Below, one piece after another: positions 1-7,194 of a DNA stretch of 64,000 nucleotides. Location: assembly GCA_934661755.1 (NCBI GenBank), contig CAKUJM010000003.1, forward strand, positions 27,750 to 91,749, in the 5' to 3' direction. How positions within the stretch are numbered: position 1 is the stretch's first letter; every line of letters begins with the position of its first letter. The stretch is from an uncultured Lentisphaeria bacterium (GTDB taxonomy: Bacteria > Verrucomicrobiota > Lentisphaeria > Oligosphaerales > Oligosphaeraceae). A program made the translations under genes and the position numbers. A model generated the notes under the pieces. It searched no databases. It was not told the origin of the DNA and saw only the letters and a program-made list of their open reading frames with translations.

Positions 1-411
1 TGCCGTTCGGGCGTTGCGACAGTAGAAACCGCCTTCAATGGCCGCCTCATCGGGCTTGTAGACACCGATCAGCCCGTGGACCGCCTGGTTCAAGTGCCGC
101 AGGCATTCGGTGACCGGCGCAGTCGCGGGGTTGACGACCACCCCGCAGTCCACTGCGCGGATAGTGTTTCCCGCCACCTCGATCACCCCCCATCCGGTCT
201 TGCGCAACGCGGTGTCAATTCCAATGATGCGCAATTGCAGGCGCCGCCGTTGCGCAATTGCGGGCGCGGCGCCGCCCTTGCCGCCGCGGAGGGCCTCCAG
301 GCTGACACTCTGCCAATCATGTCCTCCGGATGCGGCGGGATGTTCGCCGCGTCCGCGGGCTTCGGACGCAGACAGCAGCTCTGCCAGTTTGCGATCGTTT
401 TTTATGCGCAC
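1..411 (-). CDS. ruvC: Holliday junction resolvase RuvC, 5' part (runs off window)
   Basis: RuvC is the endonuclease that nicks Holliday junctions symmetrically, working with RuvAB in recombinational repair. On the minus strand the frame reads IIGIDTALRKTGWGVIEV and further on AAIEGGFYCRNART. These match the RuvC beta-1 strand with the first catalytic Asp (GID) and the second acidic residue (AIE). The C-terminal half with the last acidic residues lies beyond position 1. The start is uncertain. A GTG at 411 gives about 59 residues of basic, Ala/Gly-rich extension before the RuvC fold, with codon use like the rest of the gene. A TTG at 234 would give a normal-length N-terminus (LRIIGID). An in-frame stop lies just upstream of 411. 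No clear Shine-Dalgarno site is seen at either start. Confidence 0.85.
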   Translation of the reverse strand, partial: MRIKNDRKLAELLSASEARGRGEHPAASGGHDWQSVSLEALRGGKGGAAPAIAQRRRLQLRIIGIDTALRKTGWGVIEVAGNTIRAVDCGVVVNPATAPVTECLRHLNQAVHGLIGVYKPDEAAIEGGFYCRNARTA

Positions 412-427
412 GATGAATATCCAGGGA

Positions 428-502
428 AATCGGGGGTATTAATGGGCATGGATCCATGCCGAAGGGTTCATCATCATGGACTCCAGGGAAAATATACCCC
501 GA
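428..502. repeat. Nested palindromes upstream of ruvC
   Basis: The segment is framed by an inverted repeat (aatcgggggtat at about 428 and ataccccgatt at about 492). It contains a perfect 16-bp palindrome, ggcatggatccatgcc, at 445-460. A short direct repeat (ccagggaaa) occurs at 421 and near 483. Together these could form a cruciform or hairpin directly next to the MITE-like array. No gene is seen in it. Confidence 0.5.
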
Positions 503-505
503 TTA

Positions 506-908
506 CAGTGTGGTGTCCCGTAAATCCACAACATTTTCGCGCCCTTTTTGGACAATTTGACGAGACTGCTTCCTTACGTAGTCACTACGCGCGGTCGCAT
601 TCTCGCCAAATTCCCTCAAAAATGCCGGCGAAACTCCTGGCGGATTTACGGGACACCACACTGGTGCGCGATCCCGTAAATCCACAACATTTTCGCGCCC
701 TTCTTGGACAATTTGACAAAACTGCTTCCTTACGTAGTCACTACGCGCGGTCGCATTCTCGCCAAATTCCCTCAAAAATGCCGGCGAAACTCCTGGCGGA
801 TTTACGGGACACCACACTGGTGCGCGGTCCCGTAAATCCACAACATTTTCGCGCCCTTTTTGGACAATTTGACGAAACTGCTGGCGGATTTTCGGGACAG
901 CTCACTGG
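506..908. mobile_element. Tandem array of MITE-like palindromic units (2 full, 1 internally deleted)
   Basis: Unit 1 (506-663) starts with cagtgtggtgtcccgtaaat and ends with its reverse complement, giving a 22-bp perfect terminal inverted repeat. Unit 2 starts at 672 and unit 3 at 828, so the period is 156 bp. In both, the left terminal repeat is shortened to tcccgtaaatcc, preceded by the junction ctggtgcgcg. Units 1 and 2 are nearly identical inside and carry a small internal palindrome, cgtagtcactacg. Unit 3 lacks the middle and ends near 908 with a degraded right terminal repeat. No transposase is present. The unit is open in several frames, which creates false ORFs. A non-autonomous, transposase-mobilised element is the simplest reading; the parent IS family is not identified. 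Confidence 0.7.
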
Positions 909-1223
909 GAAGCTGAAGAATTGTGCCCGGCGGCTGACGGGGGACGCCACCTTCCGGAATTTAAGACGGTTTCGATTTTTGCTCCCGGAACATGGATGCC
1001 GGCAAGCTGCCGGGCACATTGGAAAATATCATCGTCTCCGTGGCGACCGCAAGATGAAGAATGGACTGATTTATTGCACTTTTCTTTTGCCGGAATGGCG
1101 CTGGCGGTTCGCCGCGTCCCGTACGCTACGCCGCGGCATGTGTATATTATCCGCGCATCTTGCCTCATCTTCGCCACCAGTCCGGATGCACTCCCCAAAA
1201 GTTCCGTATTCCACCGTCCTCTG
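909..1223. other. Intergenic stretch without recognised gene
   Basis: This lies between the MITE-like array and the AraC-type regulator. Open frames exist on both strands but show no recognisable protein. No clear sigma70 promoter, tRNA or terminator was recognised. The long plus-strand frame that enters the regulator from 921 is an upstream extension without family similarity. Confidence 0.4.
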
Positions 1224-2054
1224 ATGATTCAGGATTGCGCCGCCATGCAGGAAATAGACATCATTGAAAATCTCCATCTGCCCTTTCTGCTATATGACAG
1301 CACGGTCTATCCGGAGCCGTACGAAACATCATTTCATCATCATCCCGCATGGCAATTGACCGCCGCCATCCGCGGACAGTTCTATTTCCATTTCGCCGGC
1401 CATGACGAGACGATCAGCGAGGGCGAGTGGATCCTGATTTCCCCGGGGTTGCCGCATTCCTGCGGCAGCCATCTGGCCGGCAGCCGGGCGTCGCAGCTCT
1501 TCCTGAGGGAGTTTCCGCCGGCGCTGCTGCCGGAGGCGGCGGCCCGGCTTAACCTGCGGCGCAACTACCGCCTGAGGGGGCAAGTGGCCGTCGCCGAACT
1601 GGTGGCGATTGACGACCTCTTCCTTGCCTGCCGCCACGGCCAGATGCGCGACGCCCATCGGCGGGTGCTGCCATTGCGGTTCCTGATGTCGACGCTGTCG
1701 GGATGCACGCTGCCGTCACTGACCAGACGCATCGTGCCGGCACCGATGCTGGCGGCGCTGGCGCATCTTGAAAAACACTTCGCCGAACCGCTGGGCATTG
1801 GCGATTATGCCGCCATCGCCGGTTTGTCGGAATCGCGCTTCTACACCCTCTTCCGCCACTATACCGGCCGCAGCCCTGCGGCGTTCATCCAGGAATTGCG
1901 GATCTCCTGCGCCTCCAGTCTGCTGCTGGAGGGGTGCAATATTGCGGAAAGCGCCCGCCGCGCCGGCTTTTCCTCGCCGCAGTACTTCTGCCGCTGCTTC
2001 AAGAAATTCACCAACCAGACTCCCGGGGAGTTCCAGAGCCATCCATTCAAGTAG
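1224..2054 (+). CDS. AraC-family transcriptional regulator with N-terminal cupin-like domain
   Basis: A 276-residue regulator. The N-terminal part contains HHHPAWQLTAAIRGQFYF and EGEWILISPGLPHSC, the pattern of an AraC-type cupin sensor that usually binds a sugar or other small ligand. The last 100 residues form the double helix-turn-helix, ending in GFSSPQYFCRCFKKFTNQTP, which fits the classic AraC/XylS signature. The start at 1224 (ATG ATT CAG) was chosen because the cupin begins right after it; an ATG at 1245 is an alternative and neither has a strong Shine-Dalgarno. No sugar operon lies next to it, so its target is unknown. It is separated from ruvC by the repeat zone. Confidence 0.85.
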   Translation: MIQDCAAMQEIDIIENLHLPFLLYDSTVYPEPYETSFHHHPAWQLTAAIRGQFYFHFAGHDETISEGEWILISPGLPHSCGSHLAGSRASQLFLREFPPALLPEAAARLNLRRNYRLRGQVAVAELVAIDDLFLACRHGQMRDAHRRVLPLRFLMSTLSGCTLPSLTRRIVPAPMLAALAHLEKHFAEPLGIGDYAAIAGLSESRFYTLFRHYTGRSPAAFIQELRISCASSLLLEGCNIAESARRAGFSSPQYFCRCFKKFTNQTPGEFQSHPFK

Positions 2055-2439
2055 AGAGCATTCGCGGGCATCTTGTGCAAAACAGTTCCAAAGGGCGTGA
2101 CGCGCTCCCAGGAATCACGGGATAACGCGCTGGAATGCCACGGTGCGGAAATGCGGGATATTTTTCTGCGTAGGCTGTGGCGAATCATCGACACGTGATT
2201 ATCTTATGGCTTGAATCCATGAAGCCGAGCCGCTTTTCCGCACAGGCACCGGCTTTTGCAAAAGGCGCGCGGCTTTCCGGAAAACACCGCCGCCTTCCTG
2301 GCTTCGCCCTGACTGCGTGAGGCTGCACCAGCGTGTCGTACCGTATAAAAGCCGGGTGACTTCGCTGGCATCCGGGAGCGCACCCCAGGGCAAATCCGGC
2401 GCAGTATCAACGAGACCGCATCAACGACAAGGAACAGAC
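2055..2439. other. Intergenic stretch without recognised gene
   Basis: This 385-bp gap lies between the AraC-type regulator and the FHA gene. I see no convincing ORF with family similarity, no tRNA cloverleaf and no strong terminator. It presumably holds the promoter of the FHA/ftsH genes, but no confident -35/-10 pair can be called. Confidence 0.4.
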
Positions 2440-2970
2440 ATGGGCAATCCGAAACTTTTTATTCTGTCCGAACAAATGCGCGGCGCGTCCTTCTCCCTTA
2501 CGCTGGACCAGTACACCATCGGACGCGCCGACGGTTGCGACGTATGCATCTCCGATCCCACCGTGAGCGGCCATCATTGCACTCTTCATAAACTGGAGGA
2601 CGACTCATACCTGATCAACGACGAGGGATCCACCAACGGCACCCGCGTGAACAACGTCCCGGTGACTCCCGGGGAAGGCGTGGTCCTCCACAATGGCGAC
2701 ATCCTCCAGATCGGCGGCGTGGAGATCCTCTACGACGACATCCAGGGTGAGCGGGTCGAGAGCCGAACCATCTCCGTGATCAACCTGGATGACACCGGTA
2801 CTGCGGAAATCAACAAGACCGCGATGAAGAACCTGGGCGACAAGCTGTCGGTCAGGCGTTCCAGCGCATTGCGGGACAACAGCAGCCATGGATTGATCCT
2901 CAACATCATCCTCGGGCTGCTGGCGGCGTTGATCGTCCTGGCGCTAATCTATTTCTTCTTCTACAGGTAG
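2440..2970 (+). CDS. Tail-anchored FHA-domain protein
   Basis: A 176-residue protein. Residues 25-100 form a forkhead-associated domain, the phosphothreonine-binding module, with all signature residues: IGR at 27-29, VSGHH at 42-46 and STNGT near 63-67. A linker follows, then a single C-terminal hydrophobic helix (about 150-173, NIILGLLAALIVLALIYFFF) ending in Tyr-Arg. The FHA domain should therefore face the cytoplasm on a tail-anchored membrane protein. The ATG at 2440 has an upstream AAGGA. It lies 25 bp upstream of ftsH in the same direction, so the two are probably co-transcribed. A phospho-dependent membrane scaffold is likely, but the kinase partner is not in the window. Confidence 0.88.
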   Translation: MGNPKLFILSEQMRGASFSLTLDQYTIGRADGCDVCISDPTVSGHHCTLHKLEDDSYLINDEGSTNGTRVNNVPVTPGEGVVLHNGDILQIGGVEILYDDIQGERVESRTISVINLDDTGTAEINKTAMKNLGDKLSVRRSSALRDNSSHGLILNIILGLLAALIVLALIYFFFYR

Positions 2971-2995
2971 TCATTCCACCATTCCATCGGGCGCC

Positions 2996-5314
2996 ATGCC
3001 GCCGAAGCCGGCATTGTCCGCGGATGATGCCGGCGAATCCCCTCCCCACGATATTTCCCAATTTCACCCTGGATATTTCAGCAGCGCTATGCAAGATCAG
3101 AAACAGGACCATCAGGATCAGAACCAGACTCCGCCGGATTCGCCGTCCAGCCGTCCGGAAAACCGCCCGCCACGCCATCCGCCGATTGCGGGATGGCAAT
3201 ATTTTTTCTGGGCGATGCTGCTCATTTTCGTGCCGCTGCTGGGGTATTACACCTTCCATGACTCCGAGCCGGTGATCGAGCTCAAGCAGAACGAATTTGA
3301 GCAGAAGCTGCTGGACCGCCGGATCGTGAGCATGACGGTGACGGACAACACCTCCTCGAACATCTGGCAGATCACCGGCACCTTCACCCCGGGGCCGGGG
3401 CCTGAGGCAGAAGGCGAGAAGATCCGGCAGCTTGCCGACAAGCCGTCGGCGGTGCGCAAATTCCGCTCCCAGGTGATCTATTCCGAGGAACTCGACAAGA
3501 TGATCCGTGAACACGGCCCGGAGAGCACCGAGACCCGGCAAGGCGGCAGCTTCTTCGGGTCGCTGCTGGTCATGCTGCTGCCGACCCTGCTGTTCATTGC
3601 CTTCTTCTGGTTTCTCTTTGTCCGGCAATCCCGCGGCGGCGGAATGATGAGCTTCGGAAAATCACGCGCCCGGAAGCTGGAACCCGGCAAGACCCCCATC
3701 ACCTTCCGTGACGTGGCCGGATGCGACGAGGCCAAGGAGGACATGCAGGAAGTCGTGGACTACCTGCGCGACCCGGCCAAATTCTCGCGGCTGGGCGGGC
3801 GCATTCCGCGGGGAGTGTTGCTGGTCGGGCCGCCGGGCACCGGCAAGACCCTGCTGGCCAAGGCGATTGCCGGCGAGGCCAAAGTGCCGTTCTACTCCAT
3901 CTCCGGCTCGGATTTCGTCGAGATGTTCGTCGGCGTCGGCGCATCGCGTGTCCGCGACATGTTCGAAGAGGGGAAGAAAAACGCGCCGTGCCTGATCTTC
4001 ATCGATGAAATCGACGCCGTCGGCAGATCGCGCTTCTCCGGAATCGGCGGCGGCCATGACGAACGCGAACAGACCCTCAATGCGCTGCTGGTGGAAATGG
4101 ATGGCTTTGAGACCAACCAGGGAGTCATCGTCATCGCGGCCACCAACCGACCGGATGTCCTGGATCCGGCACTGCTGCGCCCCGGACGATTCGATCGGCA
4201 GATCACCGTGGATCTGCCGGATCTGCGCGGGAGGCTGGCCATCCTCAAGATCCATGCCGCCAAGACCAAGTTGGCCGCCGAGGTCGATCTGCGCATCATC
4301 GCCCGCGGCACTCCGGGATTCTCCGGAGCCGATCTGGCCAACCTGATCAACGAGGCCGCATTGTCGGCGACCCGCAAGAACCACGACGCTGTCGACATGG
4401 CGGATCTGGAGGAGGCGCGCGACAAGGTACGCTGGGGCAAGGAACGCCGTTCCCATCGCATGGACGACAAGGTGCGGCGGATCACCGCATACCATGAGGC
4501 CGGCCATGCGCTGGTGGGGATGCTCTGCCCCGACGCCATGCCGCTGCACAAGATCACCATCATCCCCCGCGGCGCCTCGCTGGGGGCCACCATGTCGCTG
4601 CCGGAGAATGACGAGGTGATGAAATCACGCAATGAATTGCTTGACTTGATCGCCGTCTGCTACGGCGGCCGCACCGCCGAGGAACTCGTCTTCGGCGATG
4701 TGAGCACCGGGGCGGCAATGGATATCAAGCAGGCCACCGACATTGCGAAAAAGATGGTATGCCAGTGGGGGATGTCCGAAAAGCTCGGCCTGGTCAACTA
4801 CGCTGGCGGACGCGAGGAGCACATCTTCATCGGACGCGACATCACCCGTTCGGAGGACTTCTCACAGGAAACCGCCCGGGAGATCGACCTGGAAATACGA
4901 CACATCATCGACTCCGCGCATGACCGAGTGGTCAGGTTGCTTACGGACAATCTCGACAAGCTGAAGCTGCTGGCGGAGACCCTGCTCAGCCGCGAGACCC
5001 TCATGGCGCACGAGGTATACGAACTGCTAGGCATCCCGGAGCCGGAATCCAAGCGATCCCCCGAGGACCTGGCCCACGACTTTGACGACCCCGCGTTGGA
5101 GGAACTGCGCAATGTCGCAGAAAACACGGAGAACACGGAAAACACGGAGAACACGGAAAACACGGAGAACACGGAAAACACGGAAAACACGGAAAACACG
5201 GAAAACACGGAAAACACGGAAAACACGGAAAACACGGAGAACACGGAAAACACGGGGAGCACGGAAAACACGGGGAACACGGAGAACACGGGGAGTACGG
5301 AGAAGACCAAGTAG
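2996..5314 (+). CDS. ftsH: ATP-dependent zinc metalloprotease FtsH with (Asn-Thr-Glu) repeat tail
   Basis: FtsH is the membrane-anchored AAA+ protease that degrades misfolded membrane and short-lived regulatory proteins. Two transmembrane helices (about residues 65-87 and 184-207) flank a periplasmic loop. The AAA module has Walker A GPPGTGKT (about 278-285), Walker B CLIFIDEIDAVGR and the SRH with LLRPGRFDR. The zinc site HEAGH lies near residue 499. The N-terminus before the first helix is a Gln/Pro-rich cytoplasmic extension; an internal ATG at 3089 is an alternative start. The striking feature is the C-terminus. After a normal FtsH end (LGIPEPESK...) residues 709-772 are almost entirely Asn-Thr-Glu triplets encoded by a 9-bp tandem repeat. 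This acidic low-complexity tail is not part of the family and probably arose by repeat invasion of the 3' end. Confidence 0.96.
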   Translation: MPPKPALSADDAGESPPHDISQFHPGYFSSAMQDQKQDHQDQNQTPPDSPSSRPENRPPRHPPIAGWQYFFWAMLLIFVPLLGYYTFHDSEPVIELKQNEFEQKLLDRRIVSMTVTDNTSSNIWQITGTFTPGPGPEAEGEKIRQLADKPSAVRKFRSQVIYSEELDKMIREHGPESTETRQGGSFFGSLLVMLLPTLLFIAFFWFLFVRQSRGGGMMSFGKSRARKLEPGKTPITFRDVAGCDEAKEDMQEVVDYLRDPAKFSRLGGRIPRGVLLVGPPGTGKTLLAKAIAGEAKVPFYSISGSDFVEMFVGVGASRVRDMFEEGKKNAPCLIFIDEIDAVGRSRFSGIGGGHDEREQTLNALLVEMDGFETNQGVIVIAATNRPDVLDPALLRPGRFDRQITVDLPDLRGRLAILKIHAAKTKLAAEVDLRIIARGTPGFSGADLANLINEAALSATRKNHDAVDMADLEEARDKVRWGKERRSHRMDDKVRRITAYHEAGHALVGMLCPDAMPLHKITIIPRGASLGATMSLPENDEVMKSRNELLDLIAVCYGGRTAEELVFGDVSTGAAMDIKQATDIAKKMVCQWGMSEKLGLVNYAGGREEHIFIGRDITRSEDFSQETAREIDLEIRHIIDSAHDRVVRLLTDNLDKLKLLAETLLSRETLMAHEVYELLGIPEPESKRSPEDLAHDFDDPALEELRNVAENTENTENTENTENTENTENTENTENTENTENTENTENTENTENTGSTENTGNTENTGSTEKTK
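5122..5304 (+). repeat. 9-bp tandem repeat (aacacggaa/g), about 20 copies, in frame within ftsH
   Basis: The motif aacacgga followed by a or g is repeated about 20 times. Copies near the end degenerate to aacacgggg and agtacggag. Its period is three codons, so it encodes Asn-Thr-Glu repeats without breaking the ftsH frame. The same array, also on the plus strand, fills 63924-64000. This makes it a dispersed simple-repeat family of this genome rather than an FtsH domain. Confidence 0.9.
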
Positions 5315-5386
5315 TGTCGGGCCTCAGCCGTCCGTGTGACCCGCAGATTCCTTCTTTTTCGTCCACCACGTTGCCTGTTTTTGATT

Positions 5387-6553
5387 ATGCTTCCCTTCCT
5401 GTCCTCCTGGCTTGAACCCTTCTGGGGGCCATTCCGGTTGCTTTCATCCCGGATGGTTCTGATGATGATCGGCGTCCTGCTGTGTGCATCGCTGGTCTGG
5501 TGGCTGCTGCCGCATTGCTATGGCTTCCTCCCCCATGATCGCGGGAAGAATTTTGTCAAGGACTCGGCGTTGTCCAAGGGCAAGCCGACCGGCGCAGGCA
5601 TGCCTCTGGTATTGATTTACCTCTTCTGCGCCTTCCTGGTCTTGCCGTTTTATACCGAGTATGCGTTGATCGGTCTCTGTCTTCTGGCCATCATGCTGAC
5701 GGGATATTTTGACGACAGAAGCACGGCCAGCTGGGGGCAGCTGAAGAAGGGGCTGCTGGATCTGGCGATTTCATTGGCGGCGGCATGGGTGATCGCCCAT
5801 TGGCAATCGCCGCGCATCTGGCTGCCGTTCGTAAAAAGCGGCCATGACGGCGGTTGCTTTCTGGTTCCGCTATACGTCTATATCCCGGTGGCGGCATCGT
5901 TGCTGTGGCTGACCATCAACACTGTCAATTGCTCCGACGGCGTGGATGGCGTCGCCGGATCGCTGGCGCTTTTCGGACTATGCGGGATGGGGGCGTTCCT
6001 CTATGGCATCATGGGCCATAGCACCGTCAGCGCCTATCTGCTGCTGCCGTTGGTGGAGAATGGCGCATCCTGGGCAATCATGCTGCTGACTGCGGCCGGC
6101 GCCCTGGCGGCCTATCTGTGGTACAATGCCAGCCCCAGCCAGGTGATGATGGGCGATGCCGGCAGCCGCTTCTTCGGACTGCTCCTCGGATTGTCGATCC
6201 TGGCTTCCGGCAATCCCTTCATGCTCCTGGCGATCGCGCCAATCCTGTTCATCAATGGCGGCGCCGGACTTATCAAGCTGGTGGTGCTGCGGCTGCTGAA
6301 AAGGATGGGCTTTGACACCCGTCCGCCGCTGTCGGCAGTCCCCAACCCCATCCACCCGGAGAACTTTGCTTCCGACGAGGAGGCCGCCCGGCAAATCCCC
6401 CTGGTTCGTCTTCTCCATCGTTATCGTTTTCCCATCCACGACCATTGCCGGAAGAACCTCGGCTGGTCGGACACCCAGGTGCTCATGCGGTTCATGCTGT
6501 TGCAGGCCTTGATCATGCCAATCGTGATTATATTAATGGTCAAGTTGAGGTGA
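5387..6553 (+). CDS. mraY: Phospho-N-acetylmuramoyl-pentapeptide transferase MraY
   Basis: MraY makes lipid I by transferring phospho-MurNAc-pentapeptide from UDP to undecaprenyl phosphate on the inner face of the membrane. This is a 388-residue polytopic protein with the family motifs: GKPTGAGMP, GYFDDRS (Asp pair), NTVNCSDGVDGVAG (catalytic/Mg region), MGDAGS, and a late loop FPIHDH in place of the usual IHHH. The ATG at 5387 (MLPFLSSW) aligns with usual MraY N-termini; the frame is open from 5336. It follows ftsH by about 70 bp and stands alone, outside a mur/fts cell-wall cluster. The HDH instead of HHH in the histidine loop is a small deviation. Confidence 0.93.
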   Translation: MLPFLSSWLEPFWGPFRLLSSRMVLMMIGVLLCASLVWWLLPHCYGFLPHDRGKNFVKDSALSKGKPTGAGMPLVLIYLFCAFLVLPFYTEYALIGLCLLAIMLTGYFDDRSTASWGQLKKGLLDLAISLAAAWVIAHWQSPRIWLPFVKSGHDGGCFLVPLYVYIPVAASLLWLTINTVNCSDGVDGVAGSLALFGLCGMGAFLYGIMGHSTVSAYLLLPLVENGASWAIMLLTAAGALAAYLWYNASPSQVMMGDAGSRFFGLLLGLSILASGNPFMLLAIAPILFINGGAGLIKLVVLRLLKRMGFDTRPPLSAVPNPIHPENFASDEEAARQIPLVRLLHRYRFPIHDHCRKNLGWSDTQVLMRFMLLQALIMPIVIILMVKLR

Positions 6554-6572
6554 CGGCGGTCTTCGCCGCCGT
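6553..6572 (+). terminator. Hairpin after mraY
   Basis: A 7-bp GC-rich inverted repeat, acggcgg/ccgccgt, with a tcttcg loop lies right after the mraY stop codon. There is no T-run, so it is a weak intrinsic terminator or an mRNA 3'-end stabiliser. Confidence 0.45.
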
Positions 6573-6677
6573 GGTGACAGCCGGGCGTCTGGATCTGGCC
6601 ATAGAGCTTCCTTGCGTGGACAGTTCTGTCCCGTGGAGGGGCGTCAGACCAGCAAACAAACAGGAGGGTAGAGTCCA

Positions 6678-7157
6678 ATGAAAAGAAGTCATTCATTCAT
6701 GGCCGTGCTTGGGTTGTCGCTGTTTCTGGCCCCGGGCGTGACATTCGCCCAATCCACCACTTACTTCTACAACGCCGATGGCACCAACGCCGGGCGTTCC
6801 CAGAGCAACGGCGACACCACCTACTACTACAATTCCGACGGCACCAGCGCCGGGCGTTCCCAGCGGCGCGGCGACACCACCTACTATTACAATTCCGACG
6901 GCACCAGTGCCGGGCGCTCCCAACGCAGCGGCAACACCACCTACCACTACAACTCCAACGGCACCAACGCCGGGCGCTCCCAGCGCGACGGCAGCACCAC
7001 CTACCACTACAACTCCAACGGCACCAACGCCGGGCGCTCCCAGCGCAACGGCAGCACCACCTACCACTATAACTCCAACGGCACCAGCGCCGGGCGTTCA
7101 CAGGGGATGGGAAACTCCCGCGGGCCGAACCGAAACAGCTCGCCGTTCCAGTGGTAG
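6678..7157 (+). CDS. Small secreted protein made of six 20-residue repeats
   Basis: A 159-residue protein with a clear Sec signal peptide (MKRSHSFMAVLGLSLFLAPGVTFA, cut near residue 24). It is followed by six tandem 20-residue repeats with the consensus TTYxYNxxGTxAGRSQxxG and a short tail, GPNRNSSPFQW. A strong AGGAGG stands 7-12 bases upstream of the ATG. The repeats resemble the YYDxxGxxxGxS-type repeats of small exported proteins in other bacteria; no enzymatic motif is visible. An exported, probably extended repeat protein of unknown role is all that can be said. The flanking genes give no functional hint. Confidence 0.8.
   Translation: MKRSHSFMAVLGLSLFLAPGVTFAQSTTYFYNADGTNAGRSQSNGDTTYYYNSDGTSAGRSQRRGDTTYYYNSDGTSAGRSQRSGNTTYHYNSNGTNAGRSQRDGSTTYHYNSNGTNAGRSQRNGSTTYHYNSNGTSAGRSQGMGNSRGPNRNSSPFQW
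6756..7115 (+). repeat. 60-bp coding tandem repeat, six copies
   Basis: Six 60-bp units start at about 6756, 6816, 6876, 6936, 6996 and 7056. Units 4 and 5 are almost identical at DNA level, which suggests recent duplication or gene conversion. The period equals 20 codons and the copies keep frame. Confidence 0.88.
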
Positions 7158-7194
7158 GCGGCTTGGCAGCCGGCAGCGGGGGGGGTGACAACAT

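Noticed and set aside
503..841. Minus-strand frame with VSPAFLREFGENATA-type repeats
   Set aside because: It is the translation of the palindromic mobile units, not a gene.
76..1224. Plus-strand open frame of 382 residues through the MITE-like array
   Set aside because: It is antisense to ruvC, then reads the repeat units as peptide repeats; no family resemblance and no ribosome site.
5122..5304. CRISPR-like array
   Set aside because: The repeat is 9 bp without spacers; it is a minisatellite.
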